Part shown: positions 26,601-36,678 of the stretch, piece by piece
How positions within the stretch are numbered: the stretch's first letter is position 1
Layout: the number at the start of each line of letters is the position of its first letter
From: Oscillospiraceae bacterium
GTDB lineage: Bacteria > Bacillota > Clostridia > Oscillospirales > Acutalibacteraceae
Assembly (NCBI GenBank): GCA_015065645.1
Contig: SVPW01000011.1
Location: 1-57,929, forward strand
Direction of reading: 5' to 3'
Length of the DNA stretch: 57,929 nt
The notes under the pieces: model-generated
Told to the model about the DNA's origin: nothing
Databases searched by the model: none
What the model saw: only the letters and a program-made list of their open reading frames with translations
Made by a program: the position numbers and the translations under genes

Positions 26601-26630
26601 TTGACAAATAATTAATGGCGGAATTATAAT
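26601..26630 (+). promoter_or_regulatory. sigma-A promoter of the ABC transporter gene
   Basis: TTGACA (26601-26606), 18-base spacer, TATAAT (26625-26630). Confidence 0.8.
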
Positions 26631-26663
26631 GATTGTATCATATAAAAAATAGAGGTATATTGA

Positions 26664-29600
26664 ATGTTAGAATTAAAAAACATTAAAAAAGATTACCCCG
26701 CAGGTGACGGTGTGGTTGAAGCCCTTAAAGGGATTAATCTCACATTCCGCAAGAGTGAGTTTGTTTCTATTTTAGGTCCTTCAGGCTGTGGTAAAACCAC
26801 CATGCTTAATATTATAGGCGGTCTTGACCAGTATACTGAGGGTGACCTTGTTATAAACAACCGTTCCACCAAGGATTTTAAGGATAGGGATTGGGATAGT
26901 TATCGTAACCATTCAATAGGTTTTGTTTTCCAAAGCTATAATCTTATTCCGCATCAAACGGTTTTGCAAAATGTTGAGTTAGCACTTACGCTTTCGGGTG
27001 TTTCAAAGGCAGAGCGCCGTAAAAGGGCAAGGCAGGCTTTAGAGCAGGTAGGCCTTTCAACTCAGCTTAATAAAAAGCCAAGTGAAATGTCGGGCGGTCA
27101 GATGCAGCGTGTTGCCATTGCAAGAGCTATTGTTAATAATCCCGATATTATTCTTGCCGATGAACCCACCGGTGCTCTTGATACCGAAACCAGTGTTCAG
27201 GTAATGGATATATTAAAGGAAATTTCAAAAGACCGTCTTGTTATAATGGTTACCCATAACCCTGAAATTGCCGAAAGGTATTCAACCCGTATTATCCGTA
27301 TGCTTGATGGTGTTATTACAGATGACTCTGCTCCCGTATCAGAACAAGAAATTGCTTTGGCTGCGTCAGAAAAAACTGAGGAAAGCAATAAAAAAACGGG
27401 CAAAAAACCGTCTATGTCTTTATTTACCGCTTTCGGTTTGTCGCTTAAAAATCTTTTCACTAAAAAGGGAAGAACAATGCTTACATCCTTTGCGGGAAGT
27501 ATTGGTATTATTGGTATTGCGCTTATATATGCCGTTTCAAACGGTATGACCGCTTATATTGATAAGGTTCAGGAGGATACCCTTTCATCATACCCCATAA
27601 CCTTAGAAGCCAAGCATATGGATGTAAGTGAATTAATGGCAACCTTTATGGGGGCAGCTCAAAATAAGGGAAACCACGGTGATGATGCTGTTTATACAAA
27701 TGAAGTGGTCTATAATATGCTTAATGCCCTTAATAATATGGAAACAAATGAAAATGACCTTAAATCCTTTAATGCTTATCTTATGGAAAAGCTTGAGGAT
27801 AAGGAATCGGAGCTTTCTGAGGCTGTAAGCGGTGTACAGTATACCTATGATACCGAACTTTTGGTTTATACCAAAACGGTAGATGGTAATGTAATTCGCT
27901 CTGATACACAGCGGCTTTTGCAGGAAATTCTTACCGAATATTTTGGTATGGATATGAATGCTATGATGCAGATGGGTGAAAATTACGGAATGACCCAAAG
28001 CTCACCTATGATGTCAATGGGCAATAACGCTGTTCTATGGCAGGAAATGCTTACCGGTGATAATGGTGACCTTATAAATCCCGTTATCAAAAAGCAGTAT
28101 GATTTGGTTTATGGTAGCTGGCCTAATTCCTATAACGAAATAATCTTGGTTCTTGATAAAAATAATGAGCTTGAGGATATGACTTTATATGCTTTGGGTC
28201 TCAAATCCAAGGCTGATATTGATGCTATAATGCAAGCGGCAATGAATAAGACTGAGGTTGAGGGTAAAAGCCAGTCATGGAGCTATGAAGAAATATGTGA
28301 TATGGAATTTAAGGCGGTTCTTAATTCCAATAGCTTCGTTTTGGATGAAAAAACAGGGCTTTATAATGATTTAAGTGCCACCGAAACCGGTAGACAGTAT
28401 CTTTATGATAACGGTATAACCCTTAAAGTAACCGGTATTATCCGTCCAAATGAGGATGCTGTAGGCGGAATGTTAAGAGGTTCTATCGGTTATACAAAGC
28501 TTCTTACCGAATATATTATAAATGAATCGGGTAAATCATCTGCTGTTAAGGCACAGCTTGATAATCCTTATATTGATATTTTTACAGGTCTTCCATTTAA
28601 GGATAGCTCTTCAGATTTAGATGTATCACAAAAGGCGGCAGAATTTAAAGAGCATATTACCCAGCTTGATGATAGGGGAAAGGCTGAGTCTTATATCAAG
28701 ATAATGAGTATTCCCGAAGATTCACAGGTAAAGCTTTATGTTGAGCAGATGTTAGGCTCTATGACTCGTGAAAAAATGGAGGCCACGCTTTCACAGGTTC
28801 TATCCAATGAAATGAATATGAATGCTGAAGATGTGAAATCTTATGTTGAATCTATGAGTGATGAAGATATGAAAAAAATGTTTTCAACAATGATTTCCGA
28901 ACAGTACAAAAAGCAGTACGCTGAGGGTGTTAAGGCTCAGCTTTCGGCATACTCCACAGCCCAGCTTTCGGCAATGCTTCAGCAAGCATTCCCATCATAT
29001 ACCGAAGAAATGTGCGCTAAGTATTATGATGAGGTTCTTGTTTTCTCCGAATCTGATTATGAAACCAATATGTCAAAGCTCGGTAATGTTGACCTTGATA
29101 ACCCCTCAACAATAAATCTTTTTGCATCAACCTTTGACAGTAAGGATGTTATTGAGGCTGCTATTGCCGATTATAATAAGGATGTAGAGGAAATGTCACG
29201 CATAACCTATACCGATTATATTGGTATAATGCTTTCGTTTGTCACAACCGTTATTGATGCAATTACCTATGTTCTTATTGCCTTTGTTTCAATATCTCTT
29301 GTTGTTTCGTCAATTATGATAGGTGTTATAACCCTTATTTCTGTTCAGGAAAGAACAAAGGAAATAGGTATACTTCGTGCAATAGGTGCTTCAAAGCGCA
29401 ATGTTTCAAGTATGTTTAATGCCGAAACGGTGATAATAGGATTTTCTTCGGGTGCATTGGGTGTGATAATAACCTATTTACTGTGTATACCAATCAATAT
29501 AATCCTTCACGCAGTAACGGGAATAAGTGCTTTAAATGCTCAGCTTCCCATTCTTGTAGGATTATTGCTTGTGGGAATAAGCATTTTGCTTAACCTATTC

Positions 29601-29666
29601 TCAGGAATTATTCCCTCAAGAAGTGCCGCTAAAAAAGACCCCGTTGTAGCGCTTAGAACCGAATAA
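26664..29666 (+). CDS. fused ABC transporter, ATPase plus FtsX/MacB-type permease
   Basis: 1000 residues. ATPase domain about 1-225: Walker A GPSGCGKTTML, Q-loop FVFQSYN, signature MSGGQMQRVAIARA, Walker B IILADEPTGALD, H-loop VTHN. A linker leads to a first membrane helix at about 270-290 (LTSFAGSIGIIGIALIYAVS), a large extracytoplasmic domain (about 300-855) rich in Met and Glu, and three C-terminal FtsX helices (about 860-985), ending with GIIPSRSAAKKDPVVALRTE. This is the LolD-MacB type VII mechanotransmission layout, used for export of peptides, lipoproteins or antibiotics. The fusion makes a homodimer likely. Substrate unknown. Confidence 0.93.
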   Translation: MLELKNIKKDYPAGDGVVEALKGINLTFRKSEFVSILGPSGCGKTTMLNIIGGLDQYTEGDLVINNRSTKDFKDRDWDSYRNHSIGFVFQSYNLIPHQTVLQNVELALTLSGVSKAERRKRARQALEQVGLSTQLNKKPSEMSGGQMQRVAIARAIVNNPDIILADEPTGALDTETSVQVMDILKEISKDRLVIMVTHNPEIAERYSTRIIRMLDGVITDDSAPVSEQEIALAASEKTEESNKKTGKKPSMSLFTAFGLSLKNLFTKKGRTMLTSFAGSIGIIGIALIYAVSNGMTAYIDKVQEDTLSSYPITLEAKHMDVSELMATFMGAAQNKGNHGDDAVYTNEVVYNMLNALNNMETNENDLKSFNAYLMEKLEDKESELSEAVSGVQYTYDTELLVYTKTVDGNVIRSDTQRLLQEILTEYFGMDMNAMMQMGENYGMTQSSPMMSMGNNAVLWQEMLTGDNGDLINPVIKKQYDLVYGSWPNSYNEIILVLDKNNELEDMTLYALGLKSKADIDAIMQAAMNKTEVEGKSQSWSYEEICDMEFKAVLNSNSFVLDEKTGLYNDLSATETGRQYLYDNGITLKVTGIIRPNEDAVGGMLRGSIGYTKLLTEYIINESGKSSAVKAQLDNPYIDIFTGLPFKDSSSDLDVSQKAAEFKEHITQLDDRGKAESYIKIMSIPEDSQVKLYVEQMLGSMTREKMEATLSQVLSNEMNMNAEDVKSYVESMSDEDMKKMFSTMISEQYKKQYAEGVKAQLSAYSTAQLSAMLQQAFPSYTEEMCAKYYDEVLVFSESDYETNMSKLGNVDLDNPSTINLFASTFDSKDVIEAAIADYNKDVEEMSRITYTDYIGIMLSFVTTVIDAITYVLIAFVSISLVVSSIMIGVITLISVQERTKEIGILRAIGASKRNVSSMFNAETVIIGFSSGALGVIITYLLCIPINIILHAVTGISALNAQLPILVGLLLVGISILLNLFSGIIPSRSAAKKDPVVALRTE

Positions 29667-29704
29667 TTTAATTTATATTTGTTTAACTGAATAAAAATAA
29701 CTCA

Positions 29705-29735
29705 AAACGGCTCATTATAATTAATGGGCCGTTTA
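29705..29735 (+). terminator. terminator-like hairpin after ABC transporter
   Basis: Imperfect stem AAACGGCTCATTA paired with TAATGGGCCGTTT around 29705-29734, with only a short T-rich tail. Confidence 0.6.
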
Positions 29736-29738
29736 TAC

Positions 29739-29767
29739 TTGATTTGTTCATATATTTCTATTAAAAT
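29739..29767 (+). promoter_or_regulatory. candidate promoter of the metallophosphoesterase gene
   Basis: TTGATT (29739-29744), 17-base spacer, TAAAAT (29762-29767). Confidence 0.5.
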
Positions 29768-29806
29768 TTTATTTGTTAATACTTAACTGTAAAGGAAGAT
29801 TTTTTT

Positions 29807-30937
29807 ATGTGGTGGATAGTATTGGCTTTTGCCGCAGTTTTGCTTGGTATTGCACTGTATTTATATACATTTATTAAAAGAAGCTTTGTCACCTTCGGGG
29901 CTCCCACGGATAAAAAATGGGTTAAAATAATAATGCTTCTTGCCACCTTTGCACTCAGTGCTTGGTGTGTTAATTTTGGCGGTATAGGTGTTATATTTGT
30001 ATTTTATGTCATAATGCTTGCCTTGATTTTACAGCTTGTAAATTTTATTCTGAAAAAATCATTTAAACAAAGGTTTAAAAACGGTTTTTCGCTTTGGAAA
30101 AAGATATATGGCAGTGGGCTTGTGCCTGTTTTTGTAACAGTGCTTGTTTTGATAATGGGATATTTTAATCTCCATAATGTTGTTGAAACAAAATATACCG
30201 TTTATACACAAAAGGATATACGGGATGAGGGGTATCGTGTAGCCCTTATTGCCGATGTTCATTTTGGCGTTTCCCTTAATTATGATGAAATGCTTGAAAA
30301 ATGTGAGGAAATCAGCAGTAAGGATTTGGATATGGTGATACTTTGCGGTGATATTGTTGATAATTCCACCTCAACCGAACAAACCAAGCAGGTATTTAAA
30401 GCTCTTTCTACCATTAAATCCGAATACGGTGTATTTTATACTTACGGTAATCACGATCGCCCAATGTCTTTGCTTAAAAGTGAATTTACCGAAAATGAGC
30501 TTATCCGTATTATAGAGCGAGACGGCATAACCATTTTAAAGGATGAAATTTTTGAGATTGGTGATGATTTTGTTCTTGTCGGTAGGGATGACCGTAGTGT
30601 TGATAGGGGAGAAAAACCTCGTCTTTCCATTGATGAGCTTATGAAAAAGGTTGATAAAAGCAATTTTATTTTAACACTTGACCATCAGCCTAATCAGTAT
30701 GCCGAAAACGGTAAAGCAGGAACCGATCTGATCATTTCGGGTCATACACACGGCGGTCAGATATTCCCAATAAATATTGTGCAGGAATTAATTAAATTTA
30801 ATGACGGTGTTTATGGCAGATACCAAATTGATAACGATACTGAGGCAATAGTAACATCAGGCTTTGCAGGATGGAGCTATCCCGTTAAGACGGCATCGCC
30901 TGCAGAATATGTGATAATAGATATAAAGCACAAATAA
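29807..30937 (+). CDS. membrane-bound calcineurin-like metallophosphoesterase
   Basis: 376 residues. About four N-terminal hydrophobic segments (to residue 125) carry a catalytic domain with the full metal-site series: IADVHFGV (D, H), LCGDIVDN (D), YGNHDRP (N, H), DHQPNQY and SGHTHGGQIFP (GHTH). This is the YkuE/YaeI-like branch, where some members act on UDP-diacylglucosamine or other membrane phosphoesters. Substrate unknown here. ATG at 29807 with AAGGAAG upstream. Single gene. Confidence 0.9.
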   Translation: MWWIVLAFAAVLLGIALYLYTFIKRSFVTFGAPTDKKWVKIIMLLATFALSAWCVNFGGIGVIFVFYVIMLALILQLVNFILKKSFKQRFKNGFSLWKKIYGSGLVPVFVTVLVLIMGYFNLHNVVETKYTVYTQKDIRDEGYRVALIADVHFGVSLNYDEMLEKCEEISSKDLDMVILCGDIVDNSTSTEQTKQVFKALSTIKSEYGVFYTYGNHDRPMSLLKSEFTENELIRIIERDGITILKDEIFEIGDDFVLVGRDDRSVDRGEKPRLSIDELMKKVDKSNFILTLDHQPNQYAENGKAGTDLIISGHTHGGQIFPINIVQELIKFNDGVYGRYQIDNDTEAIVTSGFAGWSYPVKTASPAEYVIIDIKHK

Positions 30938-30966
30938 ACTTTAAACAGAAAAATGTAAAAATTATA

Positions 30967-30994
30967 TTGATAAACGAAAGAAATTTTATATAAA
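30967..30994 (+). promoter_or_regulatory. candidate promoter of the dockerin protein gene
   Basis: TTGATA (30967-30972), 16-base spacer, TATAAA (30989-30994). The leader then has a stem TAGCCTAA/TTGGGCTA (around 31019-31036) just ahead of the CGGAGG ribosome site, which could modulate translation. Confidence 0.6.
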
Positions 30995-31058
30995 CTGCCT
31001 TATACTTATTAAGTATCATAGCCTAAGATTGGGCTAAAAAATAAACGGAGGTTAGTTT

Positions 31059-34000
31059 ATGAAAAAATTTTTATCGGTCATTCTGGCGATTACTATGGTG
31101 TTTTCTCTTTTTGCAGGATTAAATGTTTTTGCGGAGGAAACTGATTTGAGTAACACAGTAATGACAGCAGAGCGTAAGCGCTCAGCTTATGCTGAAAGCA
31201 GCAATATTTTGGGAACTGCTGTTCATTCAAGTATTGCAAACAGCTCAGGAACAGATATGCCAAAGGCAGGTTTTGTGTATGATGTACCGGCAGAGCCGGA
31301 TACCCACAACCTTTCTATGCGCCTTAGCTCTCCTAAGGTTACAGGTATAGGTGTTACGGGTGTTCGTGAATACTTTACATTCACACCTTATGCAAAGATT
31401 CTTGGCGGCGTAGATGCGTTTATGGTGTATATGGAATTGCCTGAGTACAATAAGTACGGTGAGCAGTGGTCAATGCGTTCGCTTTCGTTCCAGATGTATG
31501 ATGAGGGTGTAACTGCTCAGTGGAAGACTCCTTGCAATATGACCATTAAGTATCTTGAAAATGACGCTACTGCCTGGGTTACCACTACGGTAGGTGCAAA
31601 CGGTGAGTATTATCTCCCAAGCGGCTTTAAGGGATACATAAAGATGTATTTTAATACCGCAACAAACGGTAATTCCAGCGAAAATCTTTATGATTTTCTT
31701 AACAGCAAGGGAATTACTACCGATGATGAATTTATTATCGGTTGTATGCAGTTTGAAGTCAACTATATCGGCGGAGCATACGGTGATGTAGTTATCGGTG
31801 GTATGTATAACGTTATTTCTGATGGTGATGCTCTTACCGCTAATCTTTCGGATGATGGCGGCACTGCACATAAAAAGGTTGCAAAGCTCACAGGAACCAA
31901 TCGCCATGTAGGAGAAGGTGTTACCGAATTTTGGAACCAGAGAGGTAACTATGAGGTAAATGTAGGCGATGATATAACCTACGGCGTATTGGCATTTGAT
32001 AATTTTGGAACTGCTGTACGCACATGGGCTTCTCCCGCTATCGGTGCAAAGCACCCTGAAATGAAGATTTCTTCTGAAACAGCAACAGGTAATGCTTACG
32101 GTGTTACAGGTAGATTTTCTTCTGAAATGTGGACACCTATTGACCCGGAAATCGGTGCATTCGGTATGTATCTTGAATTACCCAAATATGCTGATGGCGA
32201 TCAGTGGATAATTATGAATAAGTCTTTCGCATTTAGCGATGGAACTGTTACAAAATATATGTCGCCAAATAATATGAAGATTTCTTACCTTGCAATAGAT
32301 GGTAAGGAATGGGTAGATTCTGTTACAAGTTCTTCGGGTCATTTTTATCTTCCCAGCGGCTTTAAGGGATATGTTAAGTGCTACCTTAAAACTGCAACCG
32401 ACGGTAATACAACCACAAGTTTCTTTGATGCTTTAAAGGCTAACGGAATTAACTATGAAACCAAATTGCAGATAAACGCATATCAGTTTGATGTTAAGCG
32501 TGTAGGCGGAGAGTATGGCGACCTTATTATAGGCGGTCCTTACGGCTTAAAGGCAGACGGTAATTCCTTGGAAGCTAATATTACTGACTGGAAATATAAA
32601 AACAACGTTTCTAAAATCACAACCTATGAACCCACCCTTACTGCAACCCGTAAGAATTATGCTTATTTTGACGGCAATACATATTATGAGGGTGCGGCTG
32701 TTAATAAGAGTGTAGCACAAATTTGGGATCTTAAGTGGTATACAGATAGCGGTGCATCTCAGGCAGCTCTTTCTTGGACAGCTCCTGTAGAGCCTGATAC
32801 AAACAACGCCGCTGTTCGTGCTCATTCGGATATCGCAGAAGGTCAGGGTATACCGGTAGGCCCTGCTAATATGATTATTCACCCCAATACTGAGATTGAC
32901 CCTGAAATAAATGCTCTTATGCTTTATGTTGAACTCCCGTTCCAGGGTACACCTATGGTAGACGGTAATTATCAGTATGCGGCTTATACAATAAAGACCA
33001 ATGCAGGTACATTCTATCAGCACAGATCAAGTGCAAAGTTCGGCAGAATGTATAATATGGCAGTAAGCTATCTTGAGCGTGACGGTAAAGAGTGGAAAAC
33101 GGTTGAAAATTCTGCTGATAATGAGTATGTTTTACTTCCTAACGGATTTAAAGGCTATATTAAGCTTCATCTTGATACTGCCGTTACGGATACAGCAACA
33201 GGTAAAACATTATATGAGCATCTTGAAAGTCAAAGCCTTGATACTACAAAGCCTTTCCGTGTTACTGATATAAATATTGTATTTGGTTGGCTTGGCGGTA
33301 AGTTTGGAGATTTCGTTGTAGGCGGTATGTATGAGATTACCGAAGACGGCAACGGAATCTATGCAAATCTTTCCGACTCTGACGGTTCAAATGCTAAGTA
33401 TGCCTGTCTTACTACCTTCAAGAGCGATAACGAAGCTCGTATAGATGCTATAGAAGATGTTGTAAACAATAAGGCTAACCCCACTATTGCAGACGGTGAA
33501 GCTATTCACAATGCTATTGATGCTTACAATAATATAGCTGATGAATATGCAGACAATATAACCGCAGAAACACTTAACGCACTCTATGATATTGAGGAGG
33601 CTCATAATGTATATCGTCCTCAGTTTGTAGGTTCTACCGTTAAGAATGCTCCTTTTGATGATGACCAGGCTCTTCGTATTGATATGACCATTGATACCAC
33701 AGCAGCTTCAGCTGCAGGCTACACCGTTTCCGAATACGGTATAGTAGTTCTCAAGGATCAGCTTTGGAGCAACAGTGCAAGATTTGATGAAACCGCTGAA
33801 AACGGCACCGTTTATAAGCAGACCGATATTGCTGATGATGCTGTTATAAATTACAGCTTCCTTATTGAAACCAATGATGCGGATGTAATTCAGCTTGACC
33901 ACTATGTGCGTTCTTATGTTGTTTATACAAATGGCGCAGAATCTGTTACCGTTTGGAATGCAAGATATGCAAGAGATGCCTACACAACAGTTGGCGGCGG

Positions 34001-35261
34001 TACGGTTGAAGGTACGGTTGCCGCTACAAATGAGTTCTATTACAGAACTTCAATTATCGAAACCTCAAGCTATCTTGATATTGCTGTTATGGCAGGCGCT
34101 CAATACGGCGATGTTGATATGAACGGCTTTGTTGAGACCGATGACCTTGTATCTCTCAGAAAGCATTTGATTGGTATAAACAAAAATGTTTATGAATTCA
34201 TTTCTGATGTAAATGATGATGAGAAGGTAAACGTTAAAGACCTTGTTCGTTTCAAGAAATACTTTGCCGATACCGAAAATGTAAAGATCGGCGCTGATAC
34301 CTATACCACATATTCATATATTGAAACTCCTGTAAGCGAAGTAGTTGAGTCTGCGGCTATGTCCCTTTATAATGCTGCAGCTGCTACCGAAGCTGATACC
34401 GACATTACCGTTACCTCCTTTAATGTAGGTCACTTCTATTTGGGCACACAGGACGGTATTAACCCCGGTGCTTACGGTGCTGATAATGCCCAGGCTGCAC
34501 TTAACGGTTGGGAGGCTTTATTTGCAAAGGCTGCCGAAAAGAGCGATATTTATGCCTTCCAAGAGTTTGGACAAAAGTATTACTGGGATGATACTACAAC
34601 TATTCTTCCCGATGAAGTAATGCTTGGTGAGGGTAAGCCCTTTAAACAGCTTGAAAGATTCTTCGGTTATACTCAGGGTCAAATGGAAATGGGAATGGCA
34701 TTCGGTGCTACTTCGGGAAGCGAATATGATGTACATAACATTTCCTATGGTTATGTTGGCGGTAAAGATACCTATTATCGTCGTGCATACATTAAAGGCT
34801 ATATTACCATTAAGGGTGTAGAGGTTGCTATTATTTCCATCCATCCGGGCGGCTATGGCAGTGCTAAAGGTAACTCTTGGGATAATGGCTCATTTATGTG
34901 GAAAGACTGCTTTGATGAGCTTGTAGCTTTGATGAATGAAGAAGAATATTGTATCGTTTTAGGTGATACCAATACCAATACCTGCGGTGCTTATATGCAG
35001 TCAAGAGGTATGAATATTGCTAACTGCGGTAAATTTGGTGACTTAAATACCAATATGTATCATACAGATACCTATATTGACAATGTATTTACAACACCTA
35101 ATATAGATATTGTTACTGTTGAGGTTGTTGCCGAAGATCGTGGTGGTTCCGACCATTATCCGATCACTGCAGGACTTTTCGTTAATACCAAAATGGGAAG
35201 CACAAAGGGAATGTTTAATATTTCTGTGGATTCATTAGGATTTGCTACAGGAAGATATTAA
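31059..35261 (+). CDS. secreted three-repeat, dockerin and EEP-domain protein
   Basis: 1400 residues with a signal peptide (MKKFLSVILAITMVFSLFAG, AxA-type cut near FAE). Three related units follow at about 105-265, 340-512 and 615-775, each with an LP[SN]GFKGY[IV]K core and a closing GG-x-[YF]GD-[VFL]-[VI]-[IV]GG element. A helical linker (about 790-850) and a beta-rich part (850-1010) come before a type I dockerin at about 1014-1075 with two calcium loops (DVDMNGFVETDDLVSL and DVNDDEKVNVKDLVRF). The C-terminus (about 1115-1375) is an endonuclease/exonuclease/phosphatase domain with SFNVGHF, QEFG, SIHPGG, LGDTNTN and GGSDHYPI. A dockerin before, not after, the catalytic domain is unusual. It presumably docks to a cohesin on the cell surface; the substrate (nucleic acid or phosphoester) is unknown. 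Confidence 0.9.
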   Translation: MKKFLSVILAITMVFSLFAGLNVFAEETDLSNTVMTAERKRSAYAESSNILGTAVHSSIANSSGTDMPKAGFVYDVPAEPDTHNLSMRLSSPKVTGIGVTGVREYFTFTPYAKILGGVDAFMVYMELPEYNKYGEQWSMRSLSFQMYDEGVTAQWKTPCNMTIKYLENDATAWVTTTVGANGEYYLPSGFKGYIKMYFNTATNGNSSENLYDFLNSKGITTDDEFIIGCMQFEVNYIGGAYGDVVIGGMYNVISDGDALTANLSDDGGTAHKKVAKLTGTNRHVGEGVTEFWNQRGNYEVNVGDDITYGVLAFDNFGTAVRTWASPAIGAKHPEMKISSETATGNAYGVTGRFSSEMWTPIDPEIGAFGMYLELPKYADGDQWIIMNKSFAFSDGTVTKYMSPNNMKISYLAIDGKEWVDSVTSSSGHFYLPSGFKGYVKCYLKTATDGNTTTSFFDALKANGINYETKLQINAYQFDVKRVGGEYGDLIIGGPYGLKADGNSLEANITDWKYKNNVSKITTYEPTLTATRKNYAYFDGNTYYEGAAVNKSVAQIWDLKWYTDSGASQAALSWTAPVEPDTNNAAVRAHSDIAEGQGIPVGPANMIIHPNTEIDPEINALMLYVELPFQGTPMVDGNYQYAAYTIKTNAGTFYQHRSSAKFGRMYNMAVSYLERDGKEWKTVENSADNEYVLLPNGFKGYIKLHLDTAVTDTATGKTLYEHLESQSLDTTKPFRVTDINIVFGWLGGKFGDFVVGGMYEITEDGNGIYANLSDSDGSNAKYACLTTFKSDNEARIDAIEDVVNNKANPTIADGEAIHNAIDAYNNIADEYADNITAETLNALYDIEEAHNVYRPQFVGSTVKNAPFDDDQALRIDMTIDTTAASAAGYTVSEYGIVVLKDQLWSNSARFDETAENGTVYKQTDIADDAVINYSFLIETNDADVIQLDHYVRSYVVYTNGAESVTVWNARYARDAYTTVGGGTVEGTVAATNEFYYRTSIIETSSYLDIAVMAGAQYGDVDMNGFVETDDLVSLRKHLIGINKNVYEFISDVNDDEKVNVKDLVRFKKYFADTENVKIGADTYTTYSYIETPVSEVVESAAMSLYNAAAATEADTDITVTSFNVGHFYLGTQDGINPGAYGADNAQAALNGWEALFAKAAEKSDIYAFQEFGQKYYWDDTTTILPDEVMLGEGKPFKQLERFFGYTQGQMEMGMAFGATSGSEYDVHNISYGYVGGKDTYYRRAYIKGYITIKGVEVAIISIHPGGYGSAKGNSWDNGSFMWKDCFDELVALMNEEEYCIVLGDTNTNTCGAYMQSRGMNIANCGKFGDLNTNMYHTDTYIDNVFTTPNIDIVTVEVVAEDRGGSDHYPITAGLFVNTKMGSTKGMFNISVDSLGFATGRY

Positions 35262-35285
35262 TTATTAATATTTATTTTTAAACTT

Positions 35286-35324
35286 AAACACCGTCTCGCT
35301 GAGTTTTCAGCGGGGCGGTGTTTT
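35286..35324 (+). terminator. terminator of the dockerin protein gene
   Basis: Stem AAACACCG..CGCTGA paired with TCAGCG..CGGTGTTT (with G-T pairs), followed by TTTTG. Confidence 0.85.
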
Positions 35325-35358
35325 GTAATTTGAAATTATAAAAAACAAATTTTAAAGG

Positions 35359-35387
35359 TTTACTTTTTAAAGTATTTCGTGTAAAAT
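35359..35387 (+). promoter_or_regulatory. candidate promoter for the flavoprotein-cmk-ispH run
   Basis: TTTACT (35359-35364), 17-base spacer, TAAAAT (35382-35387). Confidence 0.5.
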
Positions 35388-35416
35388 ATAATTACTGTTT
35401 AAAATGGGGTGATTTG

Positions 35417-36676
35417 TTGAAACGGTTGGTTATTATCGGCGGTGGTGCGGCCGGAACAATGGCGGCAATCAGTGCGGCTTCACAGCTTGAAAATACAGCC
35501 TGTGATATTACAATAATTGAAAAAAACAGCCGCCTTGCCAGAAAGGTTATGATAACAGGTAGGGGCAGATGTAATGTTACTAATAATTGTGACCTTGAAA
35601 CCCTTATTGCAAATACCCCTAAAAACGGCAAATTTTTATACTCTGCATTTTCGGCTTTTTCCGCATCTGATGTTATGAGTTTTTTTGAGAATCATAAAGT
35701 GCCGCTTAAAACTGAACGTGGTAACCGTGTTTTTCCTGTTTCGGATAAAGCGGTAGATATTGTTGATGCCCTTGCAAAAGCCGTTAAATCAAATGGCGTT
35801 TCGGTTGTTGAGGGAGCAGTGGCAGAAATTATTACCGAAGAAAATGCCGTAAAGGGTGTTTTGCTTGATGATGGAAGAACCTTTGGGGCAGATGCCGTAA
35901 TTCTTTCAACAGGTGGTGCATCCTATCCTCTCACAGGGTCTACGGGGGATGGTTATATAATTGCTCAAAAATTAGGTCATACCATAACACCTATTACAGC
36001 CTCCCTTATTCCGCTTGAATGTCATGAGGGTTTTTGCTCACGGCTTTCGGGGTTATCCCTTAAAAATGTAACCCTTTCTGTTTATGAAGAGGGTAAACGC
36101 CGTCCTGTATTTTCTGAAATGGGAGAAATGCTTTTTACCCACTTTGGCATTTCCGGTCCATTGGTGTTAAGTGCATCTGCACATCTTCGTGATATAGAAA
36201 AACGCAATTATACTGCGGTTATTGACCTTAAACCTGCACTATCCGCAGAACAGCTTGATAAACGTATTCTGCGTGATTTTGAAGAAACACTTAATCGTGA
36301 TTTTATAAATTCGTTGGATAAATTGCTTCCTAAAAGCCTTATACCCGTGGTTGTGTCTCTTACGGGAATTGCTCCCGATACAAAGGTGAACAGTATTAGC
36401 CGTGCTGAGCGTCAGCGCCTTTGTGATGTTATTAAGAGCTTAACACTTCATATTACCCGTTCACGTCCTGTTGAGGAAGCAATTATAACCCGTGGCGGAA
36501 TTTCCGTTAAAGAAATAGTGCCGGGTAGTATGTCCTCAAAAATTATAGAAAATCTTTATTTCGCAGGTGAAATAATAGATGTTGATGCTTATACAGGCGG
36601 CTTTAATCTGCAGATTGCCTTTTCAACAGGCTTCTTGGCAGGAAAAAGCGCCGTGCAAAATATGTTAGGAGAATAG
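35417..36676 (+). CDS. BaiN/HI0933-family FAD-dependent oxidoreductase
   Basis: 419 residues. N-terminal dinucleotide fold KRLVIIGGGAAGTMAA, family signature ARKVMITGRGRCNVTNNC, then STGGASYPLTGSTGDGY and the C-terminal TRGGISVKEI, with FAGEIIDVDAYTGGFNLQ. The family (YhiN, RdsA/BaiN) has flavin-dependent reductase activity of uncertain physiological role. Two adjacent TTG codons could start it (35414, 35417); 35417 has the better five-base spacing from GGGGTG. It ends 2 bp before the cmk ATG, so they are coupled. Confidence 0.92.
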   Translation: MKRLVIIGGGAAGTMAAISAASQLENTACDITIIEKNSRLARKVMITGRGRCNVTNNCDLETLIANTPKNGKFLYSAFSAFSASDVMSFFENHKVPLKTERGNRVFPVSDKAVDIVDALAKAVKSNGVSVVEGAVAEIITEENAVKGVLLDDGRTFGADAVILSTGGASYPLTGSTGDGYIIAQKLGHTITPITASLIPLECHEGFCSRLSGLSLKNVTLSVYEEGKRRPVFSEMGEMLFTHFGISGPLVLSASAHLRDIEKRNYTAVIDLKPALSAEQLDKRILRDFEETLNRDFINSLDKLLPKSLIPVVVSLTGIAPDTKVNSISRAERQRLCDVIKSLTLHITRSRPVEEAIITRGGISVKEIVPGSMSSKIIENLYFAGEIIDVDAYTGGFNLQIAFSTGFLAGKSAVQNMLGE

Positions 36677-36678
36677 TT

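Noticed and set aside
31470-33023. Antisense ORFs of 194 and 158 codons inside the dockerin protein gene
   Set aside because: Shadow frames of a long, clearly coding gene.
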